NCBI GenBank assembly: GCA_016801885.1
Contig: CM028903.1
Span: 2,252,360 to 2,316,359 of the forward strand
DNA length: 64,000 nucleotides
Direction: 5' to 3'
DNA from: Toxotes chatareus
Lineage: Eukaryota; Chordata; Actinopteri; Toxotidae
Part shown: positions 14,601 through 27,738 of the stretch, piece by piece
Numbering within the stretch: position 1 is the stretch's first letter
Layout of the letters: every line of letters begins with the position of its first letter
Notes under the pieces: model-generated
The model's database searches: none
Told to the model about the DNA's origin: nothing
Seen by the model: the letters and a program-made list of their open reading frames with translations, nothing else
Made by a program: the position numbers and the translations under genes

Positions 14601-16868
14601 CATTAAGAGTGGCAGCTCAGTTTTCATTTGAAAGAAAGAGAGAAAATTGTTTTAGAGAAAAGTGAAATTCAGTAAGGCCATCTGCTTCCTGTAGTATCAT
14701 TAACTGGCAGCCAGGGCCCACACTCAGGCAGGGCGCTAAGTGAATTACAGCTGTGCTGCTCTAGATAAACCCAGTCAGCTCTGACTCTGCTGTCATGGAT
14801 TCTCTCTGATGCCTGGTGTCCTAAAAAACACTGAAGACGGGGACGTTTGTGTCCCTGCGAAGTGCAAGACGAGGAAAAAAAAAAAGCAAATGAGAACAGA
14901 GACAGAAATGTCCTTGATTTGTTTACAGGCCACAGCTGATTTAAGGGAGGAAGAAAGGAGGTGGATTTACACAGAGTCAGTTTATGAGACAGTGTCTGTG
15001 TGTTGTTCATTTGCTGCTTCCTTCTCTTTGATAGACGTTTGAGGATCCTCCCTTTGGGTGTGGTCTGATCTGAGCTAACTTGCTAACCCAGAGTGGATGA
15101 AATAATCATTTCCTTGTTCAGCCGTTCACTCATTCTTCAGACACTTTACTTGTAACACCAGATCTCACTCACACTGAGTGATGTCCACCTGCCTGGAGTT
15201 ACAGTCTCTCTAATATGAGAGTGCAGTATTATCCAGCATGTGTGATACCAAATCATCTCCTTCCCCGGCTGATATTTTAGCTTCAGGCTTCTCTCTGCAG
15301 AGTGATGAACTCTAATCAGCTCAAACTTTAGAGTCATTTCTGACTTGCAGGAAGCTGAACACGGTATATTTTATTTGGCTCTCTCGTTCAGTGTGGGAGC
15401 CTTCAGTGAAACAACCAGAGCAGTTAATGTTTGAGCTATATTCAATAAAACGTGGCTGATTTTGGTGGAGTTAGAGGGAAACACGGGACGACAGAGGGCC
15501 ACGCCTCCCAGCAGGTGACCCACGTTTACCTAATGACACCAAGTCTAACCTTCATCACTCTGGGGTCATGAAAGTATTATACTGTATGTTCAAAGATATT
15601 CTAACACTGAAAAGAAATCAGTGCAGGCTCAGTCACACATCTACTAAACTTTAATGTCTCTATGTTTAACACGGGCAGAACAACAGTCCCTGCACCGATG
15701 AATCCACTTCTATGTGACAATGGTCAATTATGATAAATTACAGGTAGTTTTCCTTCTTCACAAAGAGTTAAAATATACACATCAACCAATCGTTTGAGTT
15801 TATCTGACCTGCTTCACGGTCTCTGATAAACTGCTCAGGACTGACAGATCTCAACTTCAAACCCACTCGAATAAAAATGTCACGGTGCTGTGAATGAATG
15901 AGTGTCACTGCGACATTACAAACATCAGGAAGAGACAGACTAATCATGTGAAAAGTAAATTTACCAAGCTGATAACAGGCACTTCATCACACCGTCAGGT
16001 ACATTGAACACCTTGCTCAGGAACATCCTGCCTCTATTATGCTCACAGAGGCAACACGCTTCACTGTAGGTGCCTCCACAACATGGTAACTCCATAAATA
16101 ATTATTTCCTCATCTGTCTCTTCCTCGTTCTCTCTGTTCTTTCTTCCATTTTCCACCTCTGCCTCCCACTTTCCGTCAAGAGCCGCTGACTTTGTAAATT
16201 AATTTTCATCACTTTCAGCACAGTGTTAATGTAGCAGGTTGGAAAATCCCACGTAGATAGTTTTTTTTCATTAAACAGAAAATGGCCTGACGCCAGTAAC
16301 ATTAACTCATCTTAGCTGCCTGTAGCTGAAACATTGTTGGTTTAGGTGCACTACAACCACAGCATAAAAAAACAACAGTCCAAAACAAGAAGCAAAAACT
16401 GGCGACAGTGAGACTGTAACAGCTGGAGATGCCTGTAATTATTAACTACTGACTGCACCAGTGACAGAATGAATCAGTTAATGTGCCGTCAAAGCAGAAT
16501 ATCTAACAGGATGATCTCCTGTCACAAACAGGGAAATGTGCGTAATGAGGTTTTAATATTGTGGCGGTTAGCGTATCAGAAAGCTGAGAGCGACTGTCTC
16601 CAGAATGAATGCTGAAGAATGCAGGTCACATGTTGACTTTCACTATAAATTAACATTGATTCCATGATACTTGGGGCTGAGGCAGGACCTGCAGAGGGTG
16701 TGCATTCCTGTTAGCAACATCATGTATTATAGTTAGTAAAGGCCGGGTTAGCATTGATCCACTTAATGCTTTTTGCATTCTACCCACTGTGTTGTGATGG
16801 TGTTATTATGACTGAGTGAAAAAAAACCCCAACATAATGCAGCCTGAAATGAATCAGCCTGTAAAAAA
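11619..16868. other. no gene identified
   Basis: Unique sequence with few repeats; a short imperfect duplication of CACCCTGGACACC at 11648-11681. The 14270-14370 stretch has CCAAT and TTAATAAGGTATTAAT words and could be regulatory. No supported exons. Confidence 0.5.
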
Positions 16869-16898
16869 CACACGATGAAACCTTACTTTCATCGTGTG
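16869..16898. repeat. hairpin, 12-bp perfect stem and 6-nt loop
   Basis: CACACGATGAAA, loop CCTTAC, TTTCATCGTGTG. Confidence 0.95.
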
Positions 16899-17074
16899 GG
16901 CCTGTTTACCATCATATCAGTTACTGTGTTATCCCATAGGTGAAAGGCTCTGTAATGCAGTAATGTGGAGCCTCAGCTGCTGTAAAGCGCTGCACATGTG
17001 GCTGCATCAGGCTGAGAATAAATATGTCTCTCTACAAAGAGAGAAATGAATATGGTGATTGAAACGTACTCTGG

Positions 17075-17119
17075 GCGCCTCTGGGGCACGCGCCTCTGGG
17101 GCATGCGCCTCTGGGGCTG
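17075..17119. repeat. three copies of a 15-bp GC-rich unit
   Basis: Unit GCGCCTCTGGGGCAC with single-base changes, three tandem copies. High GC compared with the surroundings. Confidence 0.9.
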
Positions 17120-18231
17120 ATGTTTGAAGTGTCCAAAAAAAGATGGAAGCAGCTCCAGAGCGAAGGAATTGATTTCAGGTCTGAATTGATCGGTGCAGTG
17201 TGATGGAAAAAGATTGGAAAATAGGGTCAAAAACATTTCGAGTTACTTACTAGAGATGATGAAAAGCCTTTACACAATCATTAGTTCAGACAAAAGTGTC
17301 ATCTATTTTAAAATGGCATGTGTCCTCATTTAGGAACTGAGCCCTTAAATTTCTGAACATGATTGACAAAGCAGATTCAGAGGAACTGTGGACTGCATCT
17401 AAATTAGGCTACCTTACCTATACTCCATTCTGAATAACTGAGACTCCAGGATTAGGTCTATAACCATCAATCATCTCTGGCTCCCTGCAGGCCCTCACCT
17501 GTCACTGGGCACAGGATGTGCAAATTTCCCTGGATTTCACAAATAATAACTGGAGCAGATGAAATAACAGTTCTTACTCTCTGACCTCAGCTCCGGGTCA
17601 AAATGATCACCTTCGCTGACCGACAGTAGAAGCTTCACTCTGAAAGAATAAATTACTCAGACCTTCATGCTAAAGCCGATGGCAGTGCTGAGGTGAAAAG
17701 GCTCGAGACTGAAGAAGAGGAAAAGGAATGAAAGCATCATGAGAGCAGAAATAACACTGCAGGAACAAAACGTACGAGTCTGAGAGAACCAGGTACAAAG
17801 ACAGATGACAGATGCAGCCTGATAAATAAATGTAGAGGCCTGTGTGTGAGACACAGTGATGGACAGACAGACATACAGGGAGACGGGTAAGGAACAAATG
17901 GCTGTAATAAATCTTTCAGCTTGTAAATGAGACAAACACAGGCTCTCTGGGGAAATGGCATGTAACATTAGAGGGAGGGCAAAGAGGTGAGAAAGGGAGA
18001 TAGGAAAGAGAAGAGAGCACAACCACGAAATGAAAGTTGGTGAATAAGGGGACAGAGGAGACAGATTCATTATGAGAAACAGAGCAAACGCTGGGGACTC
18101 GTCTTTGTACAAGAGCTCAGGCTAAAAGACGATCCTTCATAAAACTGTTGACTGGAGCCGCGTTCGCTATTTTTAAAACTACTGCTAATGTGCTACAATA
18201 GTCATAACTACTTCACAGTTACTACTCACTA

Positions 18232-18267
18232 TTACTGCTACTAAAACTATAGTTTTAGTAGCAGTAA
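18232..18267. repeat. 36-bp perfect palindrome
   Basis: Centre ACTATAGT at 18246-18253; each 18-bp arm runs from TTACTGCTACTAAAAC inward. Pairing continues outward with about three mismatches in 17 bp. It may be the core of a hairpin-type miniature element. Confidence 0.95.
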
Positions 18268-18424
18268 AAGTAAATAGTTTAGAGCAGAGGGTTTAATGAG
18301 TAATAAAGAGTAAACCTGGAACCAGGAACCATCCTGGTTAAGTTTGATCCTGTGCAGGTTCTATTTCAGAAAGTTATGTTTCAGGTTGTTTTTCCATCTG
18401 TTCTTATGCTGTTGCCTTTTCAGT

Positions 18425-18690
18425 GCCACAGCTAATGATTATTTTAATAATCAATTCATCTCTCAATTAGTTTTTCAATCGACAGTTTAGTCTTTAAAAT
18501 ATCAGAAAAAAGAGAAACACAAAGTCAAACATGTCACTTTATTTAACTGAAAACCACAAACTGATACGAACAAAGACATAAAACAGTGCAAAGCAGAAAA
18601 TCCTCACATTTAAGAAGCTGGAGCAGCTATTCATTTTCTGTCATATCACTTAGACTAATCGTTCAACCACTGATGCCTTTCAGAGCAACT
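18425..18690. mobile_element. interspersed repeat of a common teleost type
   Basis: Contains the pattern TAATGATTATTTTAATAATC, TTTTCAATCGAC, AATCCTCACATTTAAGAAGC and ACTAATCGTT. I recognise these words as a repeat seen very often in fish genomes (AATCGATTA-rich ends with a CTCACATTTAAGAAGCTGGA core). Non-coding; family name not assigned. Confidence 0.5.
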
Positions 18691-18871
18691 ACTCATGCTC
18701 ACTCATAGTATTATCAAAATGACTAATAAGCACTTTAAGACTTTAAGACCAAAACAAAATAAGAAAACAGATCTGTAAATCGGTTCCTGTCTGTAAACTC
18801 TGCCTTTTTGTCTGCCTCCACCCTTCACCATCTGTCCATCTGTCCACCTTTAACCCTAGGTGGGCATGTTA

Positions 18872-19171
18872 AGTAATTATTTATAACACTCTGTCCAACA
18901 TGACAAGGATCGAGGCAGAAATTCAGATTAAATGAGGGAAGTGCATGATGAATCTGCTGAGGAAGGACTTTTTCAAGTGTGTGTGTGTGTGTGTGTGAGT
19001 GTGTGTTGGGTCAGGTAGGGTTGTATAGTCCAGGTGGTCTCTCAGCAGGTGCCGTGTTCACCAGGATGTTGTACCTCCATGCACCGCTCACCCTCACACC
19101 CACAGGTCACAACATACATCCAGACAGCAAAACACACCCACGCATATCTGTCAGGAAACACACACGCACAC

Positions 19172-19221
<50 letters not shown>

Positions 19222-19323
19222 AAAAAGTCCTTCCTCAGCAGATTCATCATGCACTTCCCTCATTTAATCTGAATTTCTGCCTCGATCCTTGTCATGTTGG
19301 ACAGAGTGTTATAAATAATTACT
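18872..19323. repeat. 104-bp perfect inverted repeat around GT/CA tracts
   Basis: Arms 18872-18975 and 19220-19323 are exact reverse complements over 104 bp. Just inside, the left arm runs into GT repeats and the right arm is preceded by CA repeats, so the pairing extends further with one unpaired base. The 160-bp centre is unique sequence. No target-site duplication or transposase is visible. A recent inverted duplication or an assembly artefact are the main explanations. Confidence 0.97.
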
Positions 19324-22300
19324 GCAGCTGAATGTGAATATTTCAGACAAGAGAAAACAAATATCATAAAGTTTTTCTACATATTGTTTTTAAATCATCA
19401 TCTTCACCTTCAACTTCTTGTAAACACACCTGACTTCATCTGCTCCCCCTCAGAGCTACAAGCATCATCAAACAATGTCCACACTTCTCATTGGTTAATA
19501 AATGATAAATATACTCTTCATTATTTTGGAAATGAAGCAGCTGATGTATGAATAATGCATCTGTTTACTCTCCTTTACTTTAGTTTTCCATACTGTGAAT
19601 GTGTGTGACGTAGGAGCCTATAGGCTACGGTTTCCATAAGAGCTGTCTGCAGCATCATGAGAGCAGAAATGAGGTTCTGTGCCGCTGGACCAAAGGCATA
19701 CTGTGTGTGTGTGTGTGTGTGTGTGTACATATCTTTCTATGGTTTGGCCAGTCCTCACTTCAGGTGAGAATCAGGTTTGGGGCATTTAGATGCGATGGCT
19801 AAGGTTAGGGGCTGGAGAGCGCATTATGTCAACGAGTATAAGACAAGCGTGTGTGTATAAAAGCTGTTTGTGCGACAGTATATACAGTGTGTGTACGTTC
19901 AGTGTGACCTGGAGGTTGTAACTGTTGGAAACAATCCTCTGCTGCTGTTCGTACTGCTTAAGTGCCCCAGAGCAAGACAGAAAGCGTAGCGGTGAAAGTA
20001 GCTGCAGATAAACAGTGGTCGCCCTGGGAATGGGGAGAGAACACGGACAAAACTGGATGCATGCATGAGCGCCTGCATCTGCCCAGGAGCTGGAGCGGTT
20101 TGGAACAAATGTGAGATTGTTGCAATGCAGCATGAGCAGACACACGAATATGAATTTCAGTATCAGTGAGATGTCAGCAGATGTTCCCTGTTTAATCTTT
20201 TAACATCCAACAATTTAAATATAGATAGATAAATAAGACGATGCTGCCTAAACTCAGACTTGATTAAATGTATCTTTGGCATGAAAATGATCCCAATTCC
20301 CAGTCAAAAAAAGACGGAGAAGCAACAGAATGTCTGCTCATTTAATTAAACTGCACCTTCCAATATCAATCGACTGCTCAAAGCTGCTCTTCCCAGGGAG
20401 AACCTCCAACGTGGCTATCAACAGATGAGTCGCGTCAGGCTTTTACAGGGTTTTATGAATCATCAGTCGCAAATTAATCTGTTCAAAATGCAACTTCTAC
20501 GCTGTCACCTTGGGCTACAGTGACTCAGCTGGGGTTACGCTTACTGTCATGTTTATGATGGGTAGAACTGAGTGATTCAATCCCGACTGATTCATGCAAA
20601 CCGATACGGCACCAACATGCAGGCGACGAGGCAGCACCAGGCTGTGTCGCAGCAGCAACAACCGAGGCTGCATCTGGTTTTTGGTTTTTGTTCTATTATT
20701 GGTATGTAGACAGAAGACTCAGCAGTGTTTCCTCCTCAGCCCGAGTGCCATTAGTGACACACTTCTGCATATCGTCACAGCAACAGCACTGGGGAGGATG
20801 TGGCATGATGCAACACATGTGATCCACAGCGCAGGTTTCTCCAGTGTGGTGATGCTGTTAGATGCAGATGCTGTCAGGCTTTTTTCCTTCTGTTAGTGAT
20901 GCAAGTGTGAGATGCTGCTTACTCAAAGCAAGGTCGTGAATAACAAACATGTGGGAAATAGAAGCTCCTGATCAGAGTGCACTGACTCTGACGAGCACGG
21001 CTGCCCCCCCAGAGTTCAGAAATATTCCTAATCACTGTTAACTACAGACTGTAACCGGCTTCACCTACACAGCTCCACTCTACCTGAAGATAATTCTGTC
21101 TTTTGATTTAATATACATAAACACCTGCTGAGTCGGACTCCGTGCCAAGGTGAGTCAGACGGGAGAGAGGGCAGGAGACGGCATCGTTGGGAAAAGATAG
21201 CTAACTTCCTCCATTTGTTAGATTACCCAAATGCAAATAAGCAAAATCTAAAATTAAAAACTGCATAAGTGTTTGAAAAGTGGGATACTGAAGCTCTTGG
21301 ACTTGTGTTTGAAATATTAATCAGGGCTCACGACCTACGAAGTGCAGCCCACACTGGACTTCATCAAAGAACTGGTGAGCGATGACTCAGCTTAATAACC
21401 TGCAGAAGTGCCTCTTTGAACAAAATCTCTGCAAACCATAAAACAGTATTTTCTAATGCTGCCTGCCTCCTGCAGTGTGCAGCAGCAAAAGTTACTCAGT
21501 GCGGAGGCAAAACCACCTGTACAGAGGAATCAGCTTTCCCCTGTGATCACTGACAAAACTCAGCCAGGCAGCTTCAGACTCACGAGCACTGCGCTCTGCT
21601 CTTCAGTTTGGATTCATCACTTCATGTGGGTAGAGGAGATTATTGGCCCCCAGTGACACGGCCGTTTAATTTTGGCAGATTGGAGTCCACAGCATCTCAA
21701 TCACAGGCGACTGCTGCACCACTGCTGACGTTCGACTAACGAGCACATTTTTAGAGAAAAATACCAACTGCCTCCGTCTCACAGAGAGTGAGAGGGAGGA
21801 GGAGGCAAAAATACACGTTCAGTGAATATTCTGTTTACCCCTGCAAAAACAAACATAAATAAGATCATACACTGAGATAATAACTGGTTTTATCTACATC
21901 TGAATATCTGTTTGAGCCAATCTTGTAATGTCCAGGGAAAACAACCACTTTTTGAATTATTATTACACACACGCACGCACACACGCACACGCCAGTCCCT
22001 CACTCTCTCTTTAACTGAACCAAATTAAAACAATAGAAATCCAATGAGCTCTCGTCCAAAAACAAATGTCCCCCGACAGACAGATGGCTGCTGCTCTGAT
22101 GTACGAGTCAAGTTCAGTTTGCAAAGTCCAGACGCACACAAACATCCTCACAACCGCACTGATAATGAACATGGGCCTTTAAACACAGAGCTGCTAAGTC
22201 TTTAATCCCACTGCCTGATGGATGAGAGACTGGCACACCAGTGTGTGTGTGTGTGTGTGTGTTACTGAGTGTGTGGGTGTCTCTTGCTAGAGGTGTTTTG

Positions 22301-22559
22301 GTGCACAGAAGAGTGTGTGTATGTGTTTATATATTACTGTATATCATGTGTGTGTGTCATTTGTGTGTGTTTATGAAAAATGCAATTCTGTGTGTGAGGG
22401 CTTCACAGTGTACGTCTGAATTTGTGTGTGTGTATGTGTGTGTGTGTGTGTGACTGTTGTAACTCATGTTGTCAGCTGGTTGTCCTGGTGTGTCACAACA
22501 GTTACCCAGCAGCTAATGAGACACTCCCAGCAACACCTGCAGGAGCTCACAGCATAGGC
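19324..22559. other. no gene identified
   Basis: Unique sequence with GT runs at 19701-19725 and 22241-22262. Nothing with convincing splice sites and coding character. Confidence 0.5.
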
Positions 22560-22617
22560 TCACACACACATGCACACACGCACACACACACACACACGCA
22601 CGCACGGACACACACAC

Positions 22618-22665
<48 letters not shown>

Positions 22666-22705
22666 GCACGGACACACACACACGCATGCACGCACACACG
22701 CACAC

Positions 22706-22791
<86 letters not shown>

Positions 22792-22828
22792 GCACGGACA
22801 CACACACACGCATGCACGCACACACACA
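22560..22828. repeat. CA-based array with higher-order GCACGGA blocks
   Basis: 269 bp of CA repeat carrying CGCACGCACGGA blocks near 22597, 22661 and 22787. The second and third are followed by the same GCATGCACGCA block, so part of the array was duplicated as a unit. All long frames across it are translation artefacts. Confidence 0.95.
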
Positions 22829-22912
22829 GTAACATATGTGTGCCCGCATACACATTAACACAGTCATTCATGACACACGCAGACGCAGACACACACACAC
22901 ACACACACACAG

Positions 22913-25900
22913 CTCCTCTCATCACTGTAATCTCTCTGTTCTGTCCTTTTTTTTGTCTTTTTGCTCAGTTTGTGTTCATATGAAATTTCTGCTGCATTTA
23001 CTGAGCTGCTAACTATGAACAGTGCAGAACAGTGTGACTCAAAGGAATTGAACTGAATACACATTACCCCCGCATATTTAACACAACTAAACTCAGAAGC
23101 CATGTAGTCTGTCTCTGTGGTGCCAGGGAAAACTCACAGCAGCATTTTGAGTGAGTCCCTGAAATAAAGCTGTGAAAACATGGAGCGATGGAAAGACTTG
23201 GTTTTGGAGACCGTCTTCAAGTTGGGAAAACTGGATCTGACAAATGAAACGATTTGATTCGCAAAGTTTACAAACTTTGAAACACAAGAGGCCGCCATCT
23301 TGGAACACTGTACCCATTTCTCTTAATGCAGCCAGGCTTCCCATAATCCTCTCCTCTCCTCTCCCCTCCCCTCCTATCCTCACACTGAAGGTCTTACAGA
23401 TGGTCCGCTGCTGATAAAGCAAAGCTGAGCAAGCCAGTTGGCTGCAGTCGGCGCAAAGAAATAAGAATAAATGGAGTGATAAAATTACCGGACAGATGCC
23501 TTTACCACGGACTGAATGAAGAAGTGGAAGGATGAGTGGATGGATGGCCACTGCAGAACGAAGTGAGAGGTGCAGAATGAGCAGAGTCAGAGAAAAATGC
23601 ACAGAAATTGTCCTGTAACCGTCAGGTCACTGGTCTGATTCCTGTCACAGTCTAATCTCGCCTGAACGCCCCTCTGGCTCTAAACAGTGTTCGATGTAAA
23701 GAAACTAAAGTTATCCCCCCATTTCTTTACCTCTCTGCACTACCTCTTCATCACTCACATGTGCTGACACCTGAGGTAGCAGCAGTTAAATGTCTCGCTC
23801 TAATTGATTTTCATTGTATTCTCCCTTCACTAAATATAATACTTCTATCTCACTGGCGCTCAGCCCGCATCGAAATTAAGCCATGAATCGTCCCAGGCTC
23901 AGCAGCAGCCCACCGGCTCTGATGCAGAGAGGAAAGCGTCAGCAGCTCAGCTTTTTCTGCTGCTCCCAGAAAACAGGGTCCAAATCCGCACCAACACTAT
24001 TACGATCGGTTTAAGGGAGTATGGAGGGCGGACTGACGATTAGGAGATGAATGGATGAAGACGAGAAGGGGACGAACGTGACGACAGACTGACACACACG
24101 GTGTTGACAGGGTGCAGAGGATAAAGGAAAACTGAATAATGAACTTCACATTTGTTACTTAAATGTTTCTTCACACCTTAAAACCACAGATATGCAGATG
24201 AGAGATTTTATTAACATAAGTCCAGAGACCACCTGATTCAGGTGGTCTCTGAGCCCACAGGGGCCACTTACTGTCATAGCAGAGCAGACTACATGGAACT
24301 CTTGGGGGCCAAAAATTCCCAACATACACACAACTGTAGTCTATGTAAACACACACTGAGGCACGCACATAAACAGGTGTTTCTCTCGTACACTCACGGT
24401 AACACAAACACCTATCATAACCACCAGATCGCACCTGACTCATCAGACCTTTTACCACAGCACAATTATTAGCTGAGTATGGCCTCATCGGGACAGTCCA
24501 GCTCACACAGGAACAAACACAGCCATTAATTTAATGAGACAGTACAACACGAGCCACAGGTTGTCCCTGTTCTAGGAAAAGACGTGTGGGATGAACCATC
24601 ATTACGGTAAATCAGGCTAATGACGGGATTAACACCAACGGATTTAACATCATTAAGCTTGTTTGCATGAGCCACTGCTTTCTTGGCTTTTAGAGCAAAA
24701 TTTAAGGGCTCAAAGAAAACACAGCAAAGCTTTCAGAGCTGCTAGAGCACGCAGCACACGCAGTGACATGGGAAAGAGGAGAGTCACATTTGATCTACTT
24801 CTTTAGTATGATGCCAACAAGAATTCTGGGAAGTCTGAGTGGCATAAGAAGGCCCAGAGCCAGGTTTTGTAAGACCCTTGGTAAGATCACTGAATTGCTC
24901 CTTCACATCTTAAGCCCAGATAGCATCACATCAAACCAGGAAGAGCATCAGTCACTTCTCGGAATCGGTCTAAACAGAAGACCATTGCTCCCAGTGGCTT
25001 TGGGTTCTCCCAGTTCACACGCTTGGGGTATTTGCAAGGAAATGCCTTCTCCTCTCAGAAACTATTACAGAGCCTAAGTTCCTGTTATGGCCACAAGCGT
25101 ATGGAAGCTTAACAGCGCTCGTGGGACACACTTATTTAATAAGGATATCCCATAGCTCATGCAAATACAAATGAATGATCAAACTCAGATGTTTTGTTGG
25201 TTTTAATTTATACATAATGAACAAATTTAGACATATTTCAACCACACGTTGTTACGGTTACAATCAAACAACAAACCACATAAACTGAGAGCAGAGCCTA
25301 AGATTAGCGAAGCGATTAAACCTACTTATTTAGGAGCATGTGGGGCTAGTGTGTGAAAGAGACATGACATGAAATTATTTTTGAATGTTTCTGTTTCCTG
25401 TCTCATAGAGAAGAATAAAGCACCTGGTGCAGTTCTTCCGTAACCGTATGTATGGAAGTGAGTAATGCTATCCATGCTGAACCCTACATGTCACAGACAT
25501 GTTCTTCATTACTGCCGATCAATGTTGGTCCTAAAACCAACACCCACAGCTGGACTGATGTGGTACAGCAGACTGTGGTGAATTTTGGGACACAGTTACG
25601 TACAGATACAGACACAGAGACCTGAATACTCATTCAGGTGATCGACACGGCGAGTGTGAGTATTAGGACAGATCCTCTGAGCTGTGAAGCACTATAACAA
25701 AGTAAGCAATAATCTACGTACATGTTGACTCTTACTGTCCTAAAAACGCACAAGAGCTGAAAAATGCAGAGTAGAAGACGAGCCATTCATCCTTGGAGGG
25801 TTTACATAATGAATGATGACAGAACTGCTCTGCAGCTTGTGGAGGTGGACAGTGAGAAACACTGAACCCCGGCAGCAGCCTGTGACGCAGCCTCAGAAAC

Positions 25901-27679
25901 ACGAAAATCTGCGATGTCTTCGGGGCTCCGGGAAACAGGATGATTACACACTCAGTGAAACAAATCCCTGGTTCTGAATTAAGGAAATAATTTGTTGGCA
26001 AATGATGAAATGAAGTAACAAAGCCTGTTGAGATCACGTTGGAGGTTTGCTTAGGCAAAAATAAACAGCCAGTTGTGAATCTAAATGTATGGTGATTGAT
26101 TCCTGAGCAGGTTTTGATGAAACCGCTTATTTCAGCAGAGAAGCACAGAAGCAGAGACGGCAGCGACAGCCTGAGCAGACAGTTTTCAAGTGACACGATG
26201 AAAAGCCTTTTCCAGTGACCTGCATTTATCAAACCTCACAGAGCAGAAATCCAACGTAAGCTGGACCCATATTCTCAGAATGACCCATCTGTGTTACAGG
26301 CATTTGGACAAAAGCATTTGATCAACGCACACCTGCTTTTATCAAACTAAATTCTCAGATGCTTGAGCCTGAGCTCGAAGTTATATACAAATTACTTGAA
26401 ACCAGATTTTATCATTAGAAATTTGGGAGGAACGATATCACCTGCACTGTTGAATAACAGCTTCAACATTCTTTAAGCACAAAAGATTTCATAAACTGCA
26501 GCGGATTCTGACTCTGGATCTAACACAAAACTGACAAAAGGGAAATAAAGGCTGGATTAACTTTATCCACGTAGAGAGTTCAGAAACCTTTGGTCCTTTC
26601 GTCTCCAGAGTCTCACGTCTCATTTGTTCTCCCCTCCCTCAAATCCCCGGTTCTGCCGCCGGTTCTCCCTCCTCTCCTCCTCTGCTAATGTTCAGCACCG
26701 TGTTTAACCTTTTGGAGCCACCAGCCTTTTACCTCCCAGCTCCCATTGTTTTAAAACAGAGCAGCTCCATTACCAGAGCCACTCACCGATGAGCAGTGCT
26801 TACTGTGCTGACCCAGTATAAACGCAGTGGTTATTGTACAGAATAATGAGAACACTGGAGCTTCTCTGTGCTTCACAGAAATTCATTAATGCAAATCTAC
26901 ACAGAAGCTAATGAAGCAGAAAATTGTCTGCTGGCTGACAGTTTCTGTTACATACAACTGCATGTATGGGCATATATTGTGTGTGTGTGTGTGTGATGAA
27001 TGTCGCATTTTGCTTCATCATGTTTGACCTCATTTATAACCTGTCACTCCCTAATTGTTAAAGTGCCCTTTATTCACACGTTTAAAAGGATATGTCTGGT
27101 ATTATTTCATCATTTTATTTTTCCATCCATCCATCTTCTATACTTCATTTTCCTGAAGAGACAAAAATCAATCCCTCTATAAATTTAGTGTCATACCAAT
27201 ACAGTCAGTGTGCTTTAGTGTGAAAAGCCTCTGGAGAGAGGGGGTATAAGCTGTGTCAGGCTGTGGCCGCGCAGATGATGGGTTTTGAAGGATTAATCTA
27301 ATGTTTGTTTTGGCCTTTTCATTTTCTATGTTGATAATAAAAAAGACAAATAACAGCAGATTTGTCTCGTAACTGAGAAGCTGCTCAGTTTAAAGGCTTG
27401 CGGTTCTACTCGGCTCCCGACTGAGAATCTCTGTGTGAAGGAGCATTTGTACTCTGTGCTTCTCTCCCGGGTAAATAATAAAGTAAATAAAGTTAAAAAT
27501 AACAGCTCGGGCTGAGTCCCTGCTCCTCCAGCTGTCAGTCATGGAGGTAAAGCTGAAGCTGTGGTGAGAGGAGCTGAGGTTCTCTGGTGATTTCCTCCAT
27601 CACACGTCATCTCATCTTGGTTCATCTCATCCACATCTCGTTAAAATTTCTCCCTCAGTTTTCCTCAACCCTATACCTG

Positions 27680-27683
<4 letters not shown>
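22913..27683. other. no gene identified
   Basis: Mostly unique sequence. It includes a perfect 29-bp hairpin at 24223, a C/T-rich patch at 23340-23390 and a short GT run at 26978-26996. The 26600-26930 stretch has TTTAAC, ATTCATTAATGC and TAATGA words that could mark a regulatory element, but nothing decisive. Confidence 0.5.
24223..24251. repeat. perfect hairpin, 14-bp stem and 1-nt loop
   Basis: CAGAGACCACCTGA, one T, then its exact reverse complement. Nothing flanking suggests a terminator or element end. Confidence 0.95.

Positions 27684-27737
<54 letters not shown>
27684..27737. repeat. (TG)n(AG)n compound microsatellite
   Basis: About 21 TG units followed by 6 AG units. Another AC-rich run lies at 28021-28077. 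Confidence 0.95.

Positions 27738-27738
<1 letters not shown>

Noticed and set aside
17487..17560. Minus-strand segment between an acceptor-like and a CAG|GTGAGG donor-like site
   Set aside because: Only one short open frame with no coding bias; flanking signals are ordinary.
17657..18112. 151-codon Ser/Leu/Phe-rich frame on the minus strand
   Set aside because: Arises from purine-rich plus-strand sequence; no motif or splice support.
22422..22983. His/Thr and Cys/Val repeat frames over 100 codons
   Set aside because: CA/GT microsatellite translations.
23093..23602. 169-codon frame on the minus strand
   Set aside because: No recognisable domain, no splice context, composition typical of non-coding DNA.
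25732..26232. 166-codon frame on the minus strand
   Set aside because: Low-information sequence, no family resemblance, no promoter or splice support.
26691..26715. TTCAGCACC resembling an RE1/NRSF site
   Set aside because: Only the left half-site matches; the right half is absent at any usual spacing.
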